A DNA stretch of 64,000 bases from a bacterium (lineage in GTDB: Bacteria; CLD3; SB21). Made by a program: the position numbers and the translations under genes. Location: NCBI GenBank assembly GCA_008933615.1, contig WBUR01000001.1, positions 119,814 through 183,813 on the forward strand, read 5' to 3'. The notes beneath the pieces were generated by a model. The model saw nothing but the letters and a program-made list of their open reading frames with translations. It was not told the DNA's origin and made no database searches. This document shows positions 16,321 to 24,346 of this stretch, piece by piece; position 1 is the first letter of the stretch; each line of letters starts with the position of its first letter.

Positions 16321-16782
16321 ATGAATAACCTCACCATCCGACGCGCGCAAAAAAAAGATCTGCCCGTTATCGTCTCTTTTAATCAGAAAATGGCGATAGA
16401 AACTGAAAACAAACAATTAGATGAAACGCTTCTCAGGCGAGGCGTTGCAAATCTCTTTGACCAACCTCAATACGGTTTTTATTGTGTTGCTGAATTTGAA
16501 GAAAGCATAGTAGGTCAACTTATGATAACTTATGAGTGGAGCGATTGGCGAAACGGGCTTTTTTGGTGGATTCAGAGTGTGTTCATTCATCCCGATTTCA
16601 GGGGAATGGGTGTTTACCGGAAGATCTATGAATTTATACTCACCGAATCATCTAAGCACCCTGTTTGCGGAATCAGACTATATGTTGACAAAGACAACGT
16701 TAATGCCAAAATTACCTATCAAAAATGCGGTATGGCCGTATCGCATTATGACATGTTTGAAACTGAATTTGTGCGTGGGTAA
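16321..16782 (+). CDS. GNAT-family N-acetyltransferase
   Basis: A 153-residue single-domain acetyltransferase. The N-terminus LTIRRAQKKDLPVIVSF starts the fold. The acetyl-CoA-binding region is IQSVFIHPDFRGMGVYRKIY, a Q/RxxGxG/A-like loop. The C-terminal part LYVDKDNVNAKITYQKCGM is the usual N-A-x-x-x-Y..CGM ending. The substrate cannot be predicted. It stands alone, with a non-coding gap of about 215 bp before the signalling block. Confidence 0.88.
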   Translation: MNNLTIRRAQKKDLPVIVSFNQKMAIETENKQLDETLLRRGVANLFDQPQYGFYCVAEFEESIVGQLMITYEWSDWRNGLFWWIQSVFIHPDFRGMGVYRKIYEFILTESSKHPVCGIRLYVDKDNVNAKITYQKCGMAVSHYDMFETEFVRG

Positions 16783-16852
16783 CTGAGCAGTAAATAGTGT
16801 AAAGTTTAGTTAATGCTCCTCGTCAAACCGGTCAATAAATTCAATAAATATA

Positions 16853-16881
16853 TTGACAAGAAAGGTTTCTTTAAGTATATT
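16853..16881 (+). promoter_or_regulatory. Consensus sigma70 promoter of the MglA-type signalling block
   Basis: TTGACA (16853-16858), a 17-bp spacer and TATATT (16876-16881). The predicted start is about 110 bp before the receiver gene at 16997. It is the strongest promoter-like sequence between the GNAT gene and that block. Confidence 0.7.
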
Positions 16882-16996
16882 TTTCACCGGTTTTTATGGT
16901 CAAAAATCCATGTGATTTTGTTCGAACTTATCCCGCAAACACCCGTCTTTTTGACAGAAGTAGTTTGACAGATAGCGGCTTTTATCAGAGGCAATT

Positions 16997-17371
16997 ATGT
17001 CCGAAAAATTAAAACGTATTTTGATCGTAGATGATGAAGAAACTCTGACATTCAGTTTGTATCAGAGTTTTATTATCTCCAAAGAAAATTACGAAGTAGT
17101 CACGGCGGCTTCCGGCAACGAAGCATGGGAAAAATTTACCGAAAATCCATTCGACGTTGTGCTCACCGATATTACGATGCCCGGTATCACGGGCATTGAA
17201 CTTTTGAAACGCGTCAAAAAAGAACGTCCTCAGACTTTTGTTATCATGATGACCGCTTATGGCTCGGATGAAAAAAAGGAAGAAGCTATGAATAATGGCG
17301 CTTTCCGGTACGTTGAGAAACCGTTTGAAATAAAGGCGATGAAAAATATTATCGCTGAAGCTGTGAAGTAA
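16997..17371 (+). CDS. Single-domain response regulator (CheY-like)
   Basis: A 124-residue receiver domain without output domain. The acidic pocket is VDDEE near 11-15, the phosphoacceptor is Asp58 in VVLTDITMPG, the conserved threonine lies in MMTAYG and the lysine in VEKPFE. It is the first gene of a block encoding PATAN, roadblock and MglA-type proteins, all on the same strand with gaps of 20-150 bp. No kinase is in the block, so the phosphodonor is elsewhere. It may act like the receivers that control polarity GTPases or PATAN proteins. Confidence 0.9.
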   Translation: MSEKLKRILIVDDEETLTFSLYQSFIISKENYEVVTAASGNEAWEKFTENPFDVVLTDITMPGITGIELLKRVKKERPQTFVIMMTAYGSDEKKEEAMNNGAFRYVEKPFEIKAMKNIIAEAVK

Positions 17372-17390
17372 ACTCGAAGGTTATGGTATA

Positions 17391-18044
17391 ATGGCCCTGG
17401 TTGGTAATTTAAAAGATTTGAAACTGGCAAATATTGTTCAGTTGAACTGTCTGGAGAAAAATGAAGCGTTATTCACGCTTGATCTCCGTCAGAAAGTCGG
17501 CAAGATCTATTTTGCGGAAGGTAATATCGTTCACGCGACCTTCGGCAATTCAGAGGGCGAAGAAGCCGTTCATCAGATCTTAAAGATCAAAGAAGGGCCG
17601 TTCAAAGTTGAGAACGATGTTCCGCCGCCGAAACGCACGATCACGACGCCGTGGAGCAATCTTCTGTTGGAAGGCCTGCGAATTATTGACGAGGCGACTG
17701 AGGCAAAAGGCGATGCGCTGACTAAATTCAGCAAAGATATAAAAAACGTCAACGGCGTAAACGGCGTTCTTATCTGCAGTATCCTGGGAGAAATTCTCAT
17801 GGAAGAGGGTATTGCAAACGGCAAGCGCGCATCGGCCGCCATGGCATTTATCACAAGAAAGATCGAAAAGATCGGACGCGCAACCAAGTTCGGCACATTT
17901 AAGACCGGCATTTTAAGCGGAAAAACGGAACGAAAAGTACTGTCGAAGTGGAACGAGGATGTAGTTGAATTAAATGTAGACCCAAAGGCTTCAGTCGAAG
18001 TTATCGAGCAATCGCTGCTAAAGGCCGAGTCGGCGCCTCGTTAA
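17391..18044 (+). CDS. DUF4388/PATAN-domain protein 1
   Basis: A 217-residue protein. Residues 1-95 form a PATAN (DUF4388) domain: MALVGNLKDLKLANIVQLNC, then GKIYFAEGNIVHATFGNSEG and AVHQILKIKEGPFKVE. PATAN domains occur in gliding and phototaxis regulators and often join response regulators. The C-terminal half (about 110-210), with GVNGVLICSILGEILMEEG and then MAFITRKIEKIG, looks like a divergent roadblock/LC7 fold. It starts 19 bp after the receiver gene. The start is fixed by an AAGG ribosome-binding sequence and an in-frame stop just upstream. Confidence 0.8.
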   Translation: MALVGNLKDLKLANIVQLNCLEKNEALFTLDLRQKVGKIYFAEGNIVHATFGNSEGEEAVHQILKIKEGPFKVENDVPPPKRTITTPWSNLLLEGLRIIDEATEAKGDALTKFSKDIKNVNGVNGVLICSILGEILMEEGIANGKRASAAMAFITRKIEKIGRATKFGTFKTGILSGKTERKVLSKWNEDVVELNVDPKASVEVIEQSLLKAESAPR

Positions 18045-18071
18045 AGAAAAACACGCGACCCTAAGGAATGT

Positions 18072-18509
18072 ATGAAGGATAAATTGGCAGAAATAAATAG
18101 CGTAGCGGGCGTCAAGTCCTCTTTCTTTTATTTGAATGACGGAGAAATCGTGTTTCAGTCCTTGCCGCCCGGTTTTGACCAGGATACGTTCGTCGAAATC
18201 GCAAAAGATTTTGTGCAAATGGCGGCGATATGCGACAGACTTCAGTCGGTGAGCAACGAATACGATCTTAAGTACGACAGCGGCAGAATAATAGCATTTA
18301 CCCAGCATAACTATAATCTGGTCGTATTGTGCGATGTGAATGTGAGCCTTGCTATGTTACGGCTCACCATCAATGTCGCCATCGCCGATCTTGAAGCCGA
18401 CAAAAAATTTCAAAAACGCGTAGCCAAAGTGGAAACGACGCGGCGTAGTTTTCTGGTTCGCAGCAATATGGATCCGGACAGCTGGACGCTCACCGAGATA
18501 GTCAACTAA
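18072..18509 (+). CDS. Roadblock/LC7-like protein
   Basis: A 145-residue protein. The pattern INSVAGVKSSFFYLNDGEIV, then a helix, a strand segment (YDLKYDSGRIIAFTQHNYNL) and VVLCDVNVSLAMLRLTINVA fits the alpha-beta-beta-alpha-beta-beta-beta-alpha layout of roadblock/LC7 domains. These commonly act as regulators of small GTPases. Family membership is inferred from layout, and sequence similarity is weak. It sits between two PATAN genes and starts 27 bp after the first of them. Confidence 0.6.
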   Translation: MKDKLAEINSVAGVKSSFFYLNDGEIVFQSLPPGFDQDTFVEIAKDFVQMAAICDRLQSVSNEYDLKYDSGRIIAFTQHNYNLVVLCDVNVSLAMLRLTINVAIADLEADKKFQKRVAKVETTRRSFLVRSNMDPDSWTLTEIVN

Positions 18510-18533
18510 TTTTTTGTAGGATAAGGAGACTTT

Positions 18534-19334
18534 ATGTCAAGCGTATTAACGGGAAATTTGGCGTATGTCGAAGTGATCGATATCCTCAAACTGCTTGCAT
18601 CGGGCGACAAAGACGGAAAACTCTTACTGCAAAAAGAAGACGCTCGTGAAAACGGAGAAATTTATCTCGCAGGCGGACGTGTCGTGCACGCGGTATGCGA
18701 TAACTACCTTGGAGAAACGGCATTCCGGGATCTGGTTCTTTGGCAGTCGGGCAAATTCGCATTTGAACCCGGTTCGACGACCACACAAAAAACCATTGAA
18801 AAAGATACGAGCCAATTGCTTTCTGAAAGCACTGCTCTCTTTCAATCATGGCAAAAAATTCATCATCTTATCCCTTCCTTTCGCATCAAATTCAAACAAA
18901 CCGGGCAGGAGCCCCACGGTTCGATCAAGTTAAAGGGTAATGACTGGGAGATTCTGAATGCATTATCGGACGCCGAGTTATCTGTTACCGAATTGTCTCA
19001 GAAGATGAATATGAGAGAAATGGACATTGCCGCTATTTTGTACACTTTGGTTGAGGCGGGCGTTGTCGAATCCGGCGCCGAAACGAAGCCTGTTCGCAAA
19101 GAGGTCGTTGATGAAAAATTTTTCAAAACGGTTGAGAATGAGTTGATACAGCTTATAGGCCCGGTCGCATCTATTATTGTCGACGATGTGATCGAAGGAT
19201 TTGGGGAAAGCCGCAGCACGTTTCCTAAAGACAAAGTAGCTGCGTTGGTGGAAGGCATTAGTAATGAAATTTACGATCCCGCCAAACAGGTTAGTTTTCA
19301 GAAATTTATGTTTAAACAGATCAAATCTCTGTAA
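18534..19334 (+). CDS. DUF4388/PATAN-domain protein 2
   Basis: A 266-residue protein with an N-terminal PATAN domain: MSSVLTGNLAYVEVIDILKL, then NGEIYLAGGRVVHAVCDNYL and FRDLVLWQSGKFAFEPGS. A middle segment (about 135-180) resembles a winged-helix: WEILNALSDAELSVTELSQK, then IAAILYTLVEAGVVE. The C-terminal part (195-265) resembles a helical domain seen in PATAN-containing proteins of deltaproteobacteria and FCB bacteria. It could couple receiver signals to the GTPase module. The ribosome-binding site is AAGGAG. Confidence 0.8.
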   Translation: MSSVLTGNLAYVEVIDILKLLASGDKDGKLLLQKEDARENGEIYLAGGRVVHAVCDNYLGETAFRDLVLWQSGKFAFEPGSTTTQKTIEKDTSQLLSESTALFQSWQKIHHLIPSFRIKFKQTGQEPHGSIKLKGNDWEILNALSDAELSVTELSQKMNMREMDIAAILYTLVEAGVVESGAETKPVRKEVVDEKFFKTVENELIQLIGPVASIIVDDVIEGFGESRSTFPKDKVAALVEGISNEIYDPAKQVSFQKFMFKQIKSL

Positions 19335-19365
19335 AAATTTGTTTAAGTGAAAATCGGAGTGAAGT

Positions 19366-20142
19366 ATGGCTAAAGGTCTCAGTCTTAAATGGAAAGTGCC
19401 GATCGTTATTGTTAGCGGCGCGCTCATCATCGGAGTGGGTATTACTTTCCTTGTAGTAAAACTTGTATCGGATTCACTGCAGACGGAATTGACCGAACGC
19501 GGGAAAGCCATCGCAACCACATTGGCAAAACAAGTCGAAAGGCCGTTGGTCGGCGACGATGAAGTGGATATTCAAAATCTTGTCGATATCTCATCCAAAT
19601 TTACAGCCGTATCTTATGTCTATATTTCCGATAAAGATAAAAAGGTCGCGGCCCAAAAATTTAAGGTTGGTTCGTACAACCAACGCCAGGTATTGCAGGA
19701 AAGCGTGATCAAGGAGATCAAGAGCGATTACAAGATCGATCTTACAAAGGTGGAGAATGCCAATGAATTAGGCGAAATGGTTGAGATTGAGAATTATGAG
19801 ATATCAACTCCAATCGGCGAAAGCGTGCTGGGTTATGCCCACGTGGGCATGTCGCGAAAATATATGGACGATATCATTCGCAGCACGGCTATTTTAGTTG
19901 GCGGCGTCCTGGCATTTTCAATAATTATGGGCATTATCGTTTCTGTATATCTTTCCAATAAACTGACCAAACAACTTTTATATCTCACAGACTCGGCTGA
20001 CAAAATCAGTATGGGTGACCTTGAGAGTATCGTTCGAATAGACTCCTCAGATGAAATCGGGGAATTGGCTAATGCGATCGAACGATTACGTGAGAGCTTA
20101 AAAGCTGCGATCGACCGGTTGAAGCGAAAAAAGATATCCTGA
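19366..20142 (+). CDS. Membrane sensor with extracytoplasmic and HAMP domains
   Basis: A 258-residue protein with TM1 (about 11-31), an extracytoplasmic region of about 135 residues with a PAS/CACHE-like pattern (VSYVYISDKDKKVAA, then GYAHVGMSR), TM2 (about 173-196) and a cytoplasmic HAMP segment (about 197-255: LSNKLTKQLLYLTDSADKIS, GDLES, SSDEIGELANAIERLRESL). It ends right after HAMP, with no kinase, cyclase or methyl-accepting domain, so it must signal through a partner. Its position inside the PATAN/MglA block suggests direct input to that system. Confidence 0.85.
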   Translation: MAKGLSLKWKVPIVIVSGALIIGVGITFLVVKLVSDSLQTELTERGKAIATTLAKQVERPLVGDDEVDIQNLVDISSKFTAVSYVYISDKDKKVAAQKFKVGSYNQRQVLQESVIKEIKSDYKIDLTKVENANELGEMVEIENYEISTPIGESVLGYAHVGMSRKYMDDIIRSTAILVGGVLAFSIIMGIIVSVYLSNKLTKQLLYLTDSADKISMGDLESIVRIDSSDEIGELANAIERLRESLKAAIDRLKRKKIS

Positions 20143-20288
20143 TCCTGTATAGTTTAAGAAAAAAAATATTGACTGTTGATCAAAAATTATATACACTTAG
20201 GTTAAATCAATTCCCGTTCTGATTTCATACCGCATTTCAACAGCAAAACGAAAATTTTGTTAATTCTAACATAAAAAAGGGTACCGTT

Positions 20289-20804
20289 ATGTTGCAGACG
20301 AAGAAATTAAAAGACGGCAGTAAACAAATTATCCTTAACGGGAAACAATTTGAAGGCGTCACAAAGGTTTTGTCTGAACTGGCTTCAAAGACTAAAGCCT
20401 CTGCGATCCTGTTCGCCGACATGAGCGGGCAGTTGATCAGCCAGCGCGGAAATACCGATAAAATGAACACGACGGTGCTATCCGCTCTTGCTGCGAGTGA
20501 TTTTGCCGCAACAGCCGAAATGGCGAAACTCGTAGGGGAAGACGCTAAATTCAAATTACTCTTCCATGAGGGCGAGAAAAGGAACGTTTATCTTTCCAAC
20601 GTCGGGGATAATTTTTTTCTTGTCGTTGTGTTTGATACCAGCGTTACACTTGGACTGATCCGCATCTATACTAAAAAAGCAATTCAGAATCTGTTGGATA
20701 TTTTTGAAGATTCAGCAAACCAAACCGACGACAGCGCGAAAGACCTGATTGATTCCGAGTTCGGTTCTTTGCTCGGCGACGCTCTGGATGAATCGTTCAA
20801 ATAA
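20289..20804 (+). CDS. Roadblock/LC7 protein (MglB-like)
   Basis: A 171-residue protein with a clear roadblock/LC7 domain (about 20-130): VLSELASKTKASAILFADMS then GQLISQRGN, VLSALAASDFAATAEMAKLV, and NVYLSNVGDNFFLVVVFD then GLIRIYTKKA. It lies 50 bp upstream of the MglA-type GTPase, the arrangement of mglB-mglA, where MglB-like proteins act as GTPase-activating or exchange factors. An acidic C-terminal tail follows (SANQTDDSAKDLIDSEFGSL). It could therefore be the MglA regulator; whether it is a GAP or a scaffold is not known. Confidence 0.85.
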   Translation: MLQTKKLKDGSKQIILNGKQFEGVTKVLSELASKTKASAILFADMSGQLISQRGNTDKMNTTVLSALAASDFAATAEMAKLVGEDAKFKLLFHEGEKRNVYLSNVGDNFFLVVVFDTSVTLGLIRIYTKKAIQNLLDIFEDSANQTDDSAKDLIDSEFGSLLGDALDESFK

Positions 20805-20853
20805 CGGATCTTATATTGAATTATTTTAAACCAATTAATAGAGAGGCAGACTA

Positions 20854-21438
20854 ATGTTCATCAATTGGGCGTTGCAAGAGATAAACTTGAAGATAGTTTA
20901 CTACGGCCCCGGTATGAGCGGAAAGACCACCAACTTAGAGTATATTCACTCCAAAATGGATCCATCCTTAGCCGGTGAACTCGTTTCGTTGAAAACCAAA
21001 GAAGATCGTACCATCTTTTTTGACTTCCTGCAGTTAGAAGTCGGACGTATTAAAGGTAAAAAACCGAAATTTAATTTATACACCGTTCCAGGCCAGGTGT
21101 ACTATGCCTCCAGCCGTAAAGTTATTTTGAATGGAGTAGACGGTATCGTATTCGTCGCCGATTCGCAAAAGCACCGAATGGACGGCAATATTGAAACCCT
21201 GTTGGATCTTGAAAACAATTTGCGCGAAGACGGACACAGTTTGGACACTTTCCCCTGGGTTATCCAGTACAACAAACGCGATTTGCCGGATATTGAAACG
21301 GTAGAAAATCTTCAGAAACGCCTCAATTATTTCAGCGTTCCGTATTATGAAGCGGTCGGAATTAAGGGTAACGGTGTTTTTGATACGTTAAAAGCTATAA
21401 TCAATAAAGTCGTGGGCAACGTCCAAAAACAACTCTAA
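20854..21438 (+). CDS. mglA: MglA-type small GTPase
   Basis: A 194-residue Ras-superfamily GTPase of the MglA/Arf-like bacterial group. Motifs: P-loop GPGMSGKT (18-25), a switch region TIFFDFLQLE, YTVPGQVYYASSRKVIL (the G3 position as T-V-P-G-Q), and YNKRDLPD (NKxD). MglA controls cell polarity and gliding or twitching motility in myxobacteria, together with MglB roadblock GAPs. The roadblock gene directly upstream supports the same pairing. A strong terminator follows, making this the last gene of the block. Confidence 0.92.
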   Translation: MFINWALQEINLKIVYYGPGMSGKTTNLEYIHSKMDPSLAGELVSLKTKEDRTIFFDFLQLEVGRIKGKKPKFNLYTVPGQVYYASSRKVILNGVDGIVFVADSQKHRMDGNIETLLDLENNLREDGHSLDTFPWVIQYNKRDLPDIETVENLQKRLNYFSVPYYEAVGIKGNGVFDTLKAIINKVVGNVQKQL

Positions 21439-21460
21439 TCACATTTACATTATGTTTTAT

Positions 21461-21493
21461 AACCCCGCATGGTTAAATGTGGGGTTTTTTTTT
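21461..21493 (+). terminator. Rho-independent terminator after the mglA-like gene
   Basis: AACCCCGCAT pairs with ATGTGGGGTT around a short loop, followed by a run of T. Confidence 0.9.
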
Positions 21494-21533
21494 GATTTTA
21501 TTGTAACTATTCAGGTTTGTATGAATGATTTAA

Positions 21534-21660
21534 GAACAAGGATTAACGATATTTGATTTATGATTTTCGACTTTTCGCGCTTATTGCTTTTGACTATTTT
21601 TCTTTGCTGTCTCAACTCCGGTTCCTTGATTCTTAAATTTTAAATTGTTAATCCTTGTTC
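21534..21660. repeat. Inverted repeat GAACAAGGATTAAC around an AT-rich core
   Basis: GAACAAGGATTAAC at 21534-21547 recurs as its reverse complement at 21647-21660, framing about 100 bp of T-rich sequence. It sits in the gap between the mglA terminator and uppP. It may be a relic of a small repeat element; no target duplication is obvious. Confidence 0.5.
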
Positions 21661-21710
21661 GTTATTCTTTCTTGCTGAGTAGTCACGTTTTATTTTATGA
21701 GAGGTTTAAT

Positions 21711-22550
21711 TTGGATCTGTTTCAATCTTTTGTGGTTGGTTTAGTACAGGGATTAACCGAGTTCCTGCCTATCAGCAGCACGGCGCATGTTCGCATCATA
21801 CCGTCTCTATTAGGATGGAACGATCCAGGAGCAGCTGTTACAGCCGTAACGCAACTCGGAACGCTTGCCGCAGTTCTCGTGTTTTTTAAGAATGACTTAT
21901 GGTCTCTCACTCAGGCCGGAACAAAATCTATCGTTCACTTTAAGCAACGAAACCAATGGGACGTGGAGACGTTAAGGCGGATCAAATTGGCTTGGTTTAT
22001 CGTGCTCGGCACACTACCTGTTGGTATATTTGGCCTTGTATTTAAACATCAGATTGAAAACGATCTTCGGAGTCTGTCCATTATCGGATGGAGCCTCATA
22101 GGATTAGCGTTGTTGTTAGGCTTAGCGGAAGTAGCAGCCAAACACCGGCGAAAGATCGAAGAGATGAATTTTCTCGACACGCAGATTATCGGCATTGCTC
22201 AGGCCGTGGCGTTAATCCCCGGTTCGTCGCGTTCAGGCGTGACCATAACGGCAGGCTTGTTCTTAGGATTAACACGGGAGAGCGCTGCACGGTTTTCATT
22301 CCTGTTATCCGTGCCGGCGATCCTGGCAAGCGGATTACTTGAACTCAAAGATATTTTGCAGCATGGCATCGGCGATGAGGGATTGTTTAATCTGATCGTG
22401 GCAACCGTCGTTGCGGGAATCGTCGGCTATTTCTCGATTGCGTTTTTACTGCGCTGGCTTCAAACGCGTTCCACGCTTATCTTTATCGTGTATCGGATCG
22501 CGCTTGGAATTTTGATCCTGTATCTCTCGACTCATCAAATCATACGATAA
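21711..22550 (+). CDS. uppP: Undecaprenyl-diphosphatase UppP
   Basis: An integral membrane phosphatase that recycles undecaprenyl diphosphate for peptidoglycan and surface polysaccharide synthesis. Hallmarks are QGLTEFLPISSTAH near the N-terminus and PGSSRSGVTI in the middle, the two conserved active-site regions, with about eight hydrophobic segments. A TTG start at 21711 is preferred: it follows GAGAGG at proper spacing and gives 279 residues, the normal family length. The open frame extends upstream by 22 residues without conservation. It is convergent with the cytochrome gene, sharing a terminator. Confidence 0.95.
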   Translation: MDLFQSFVVGLVQGLTEFLPISSTAHVRIIPSLLGWNDPGAAVTAVTQLGTLAAVLVFFKNDLWSLTQAGTKSIVHFKQRNQWDVETLRRIKLAWFIVLGTLPVGIFGLVFKHQIENDLRSLSIIGWSLIGLALLLGLAEVAAKHRRKIEEMNFLDTQIIGIAQAVALIPGSSRSGVTITAGLFLGLTRESAARFSFLLSVPAILASGLLELKDILQHGIGDEGLFNLIVATVVAGIVGYFSIAFLLRWLQTRSTLIFIVYRIALGILILYLSTHQIIR

Positions 22551-22568
22551 CTTAGAAAATATAAATAA

Positions 22569-22597
22569 AAAGGCGCTCACGTTTGAGCGCCTTTTCG
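22569..22597. terminator. Bidirectional rho-independent terminator
   Basis: AGGCGCTCA pairs with TGAGCGCCT, flanked by A run on the left and T run on the right. It can therefore end both uppP (+) and the multiheme cytochrome gene (-). Confidence 0.9.
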
Positions 22598-22620
22598 CAT
22601 TCCGAATGTGCTTCCAATAT

Positions 22621-23796
22621 TTAAGGATGCATATCGTAAACAGAAAGTTCTGATAAAGATTTTGTACTCCCCGTTCCTCCTACATTATTGCCGTCTTTGT
22701 GGCAGGAATAGCAGGCCCAATCTAAAGTAACGCCGGCAGATTTTCCACTTGCCAGGCGGATGGAACCTGTGCCGGTCATAGATCCAATAGTAAACATAGA
22801 GTCTTTAGGAACGGCCGTATCATTGATTTTAAAGATGTGACTGGAAATGTCGCCTTTATGTACATTAGCGGCAATAGCTGATTTTCCGGTATACGCCATG
22901 TGGCACTTGGCACAGTCCACAGAGGCGTGCGGTCCGTTTTGAATCTTACCTGTGTGACAACCTGAACTTGTGCATTCGATTTTCATATTCCCGTTGCTGT
23001 TGTCTCTGAAGTACAAAAGGCCCTTGTGCGGATCATGGCATGTGACGCACGATAAGTTTGAATGTGGGCTTGCCTTGAGTTCATTGTACTGCTCATGATG
23101 TTCCACAAAACCTTTATTGACCGGCACGGTGGCTGTATATCCTCCGCGCTGATGGCATTTGCCGCAAAGCGCATTTGTACGATCAATCAGCATAGGTATG
23201 CCTTCAGGATTGAATGCGTGCTGTGAACCTTTATCATGGCATTCTTCGCACTGGACACCGGTAAATTGAAAATTGCCAAACATGTTGGGTTTCCATGCGC
23301 TGTCAGGATCTGCACCGGTGGTATGGCAAATAAAGCAGTTGTAATCGTACTTTGTTTCAGAAGTTTTATTGTAATCAGCAAAAGCCGACGTAGCCAGATT
23401 GTACTGATTCAGACCTTGACCGCCACCGTTACCGCCGGTTCCGTAAACAAACCCATCCGATTTGAGAAAACGGGCTTTCCACCCGTAACCTCCGATTACA
23501 TACTCGAAATCCGTCCAGGAGGTCCCGGCGGGTGGATTGGGGACTCCAGCTGATGTACCTGCCGGAAATGTGGGAGCAACCCCGTTTAATTTCTGCACTT
23601 TGTAGGGATGGCCGGATTTTACAAAATCGGCATAGATGTCCGGATGGCAATCGGCAGTAGCACAAGTCTCCGATCCAACATAGGCGATTGGTGGTGCATC
23701 GACCAAAACCTCTTTCTTATCGGCTTCGCAACCTACAACAAGCACCATGAATACAAGGGTAACAGAGACTCTCAAAAAACATGATATTCTGTTCAT
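22621..23796 (-). CDS. Octaheme c-type cytochrome lipoprotein
   Basis: A 391-residue lipoprotein: the signal segment ends in LVVGC (Cys23). Six CxxCH heme sites (starting at residues 154, 183, 211, 250, 295 and 362) and two CxxxxCH variants (CATADCH at 45 and CTSSGCH at 275) give up to eight hemes. A Gly-rich insertion lies at about 118-130. The start at 23796 has a good AGGAG ribosome-binding site; an upstream ATG would add 23 residues before the signal peptide. The resemblance is to cytochrome c554-like multiheme families. It probably carries electrons in the periplasm, linked to the ferredoxin and membrane proteins upstream. Confidence 0.85.
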   Translation of the reverse strand: MNRISCFLRVSVTLVFMVLVVGCEADKKEVLVDAPPIAYVGSETCATADCHPDIYADFVKSGHPYKVQKLNGVAPTFPAGTSAGVPNPPAGTSWTDFEYVIGGYGWKARFLKSDGFVYGTGGNGGGQGLNQYNLATSAFADYNKTSETKYDYNCFICHTTGADPDSAWKPNMFGNFQFTGVQCEECHDKGSQHAFNPEGIPMLIDRTNALCGKCHQRGGYTATVPVNKGFVEHHEQYNELKASPHSNLSCVTCHDPHKGLLYFRDNSNGNMKIECTSSGCHTGKIQNGPHASVDCAKCHMAYTGKSAIAANVHKGDISSHIFKINDTAVPKDSMFTIGSMTGTGSIRLASGKSAGVTLDWACYSCHKDGNNVGGTGSTKSLSELSVYDMHP

Positions 23797-23920
23797 ATCT
23801 TCTCCTCTTCTAAGGGTTATTAGTTGTATTTGACATTTGCAGTTAATACAAGCAAGAGAGTGCAACCTCTCCGAGCAAAAGTATTTAGTGTGGTAAAGTT
23901 AAGGACAATTGACATTCTTA

Positions 23921-23955
23921 CAACTTAAGTTATCCTTAATTTTTATTAAGAAATT
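23921..23955. promoter_or_regulatory. Redox-module box, copy A
   Basis: The sequence CAACTTAAGTTATCCTTAAT followed by TTTTATTAAGAAAT lies about 125 bp before the cytochrome start. It matches copy B at 25033-25067 over 35 bp with only three mismatches. It contains several CTTAA/TTAAG half-sites. This suggests binding of a common regulator, perhaps the nearby OmpR-type protein or another factor; that is inference. Confidence 0.55.
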
Positions 23956-23983
23956 GAGCCTAGATTTAAACTCATCATGGCGA

Positions 23984-24346
23984 CTAAATACATGGTGTTT
24001 TTCCCACTGAATCATAAGCCACGACAGGCTCTGGTTCGTAATTATTAAGATTATGGAAAGGTACATTGTCTGCAACTTGTTGTAACGACAGCGCGCTCAC
24101 CGGACATTCTTTTTCACAAAGTAAACATCCGTTGCAGTGAAGAGGATTTGCTAACCACGGAAATGTCATCATTCTCGCCGGAGGCAATTCCCTGTTTTCA
24201 TCCGAGTGAAGCGACAGGAAAGACAAAAGTTCGCCTTCAATATTATATGATTTGTGAACCCTCATGTCGATAGCCCGATGCGGGCATACATCCATACAGA
24301 TACCGCAAGAAATACAAAGTTTTGCATTCAACTTAAGACTGAACAT
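23984..24346 (-). CDS. Two-cluster ferredoxin
   Basis: A 120-residue protein with two CxxCxxCxxxCP motifs (Cys 11, 14, 17, 21 and Cys 71, 74, 77, 81), each expected to bind a [4Fe-4S] cluster. The 45-residue spacer between the clusters is unusually long compared with bacterial 2[4Fe-4S] ferredoxins. There is no signal peptide, so it is probably cytoplasmic. It overlaps the upstream membrane-protein gene by 14 bp, so translation is coupled. It may receive or deliver electrons at the cytoplasmic face of that membrane protein. Confidence 0.85.
   Translation of the reverse strand: MFSLKLNAKLCISCGICMDVCPHRAIDMRVHKSYNIEGELLSFLSLHSDENRELPPARMMTFPWLANPLHCNGCLLCEKECPVSALSLQQVADNVPFHNLNNYEPEPVVAYDSVGKTPCI

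Noticed and set aside
20169..20195. A promoter before the roadblock gene at 20289
   Set aside because: TTGACT and the TATA-like words are only 12-15 bp apart, outside the usual spacing.
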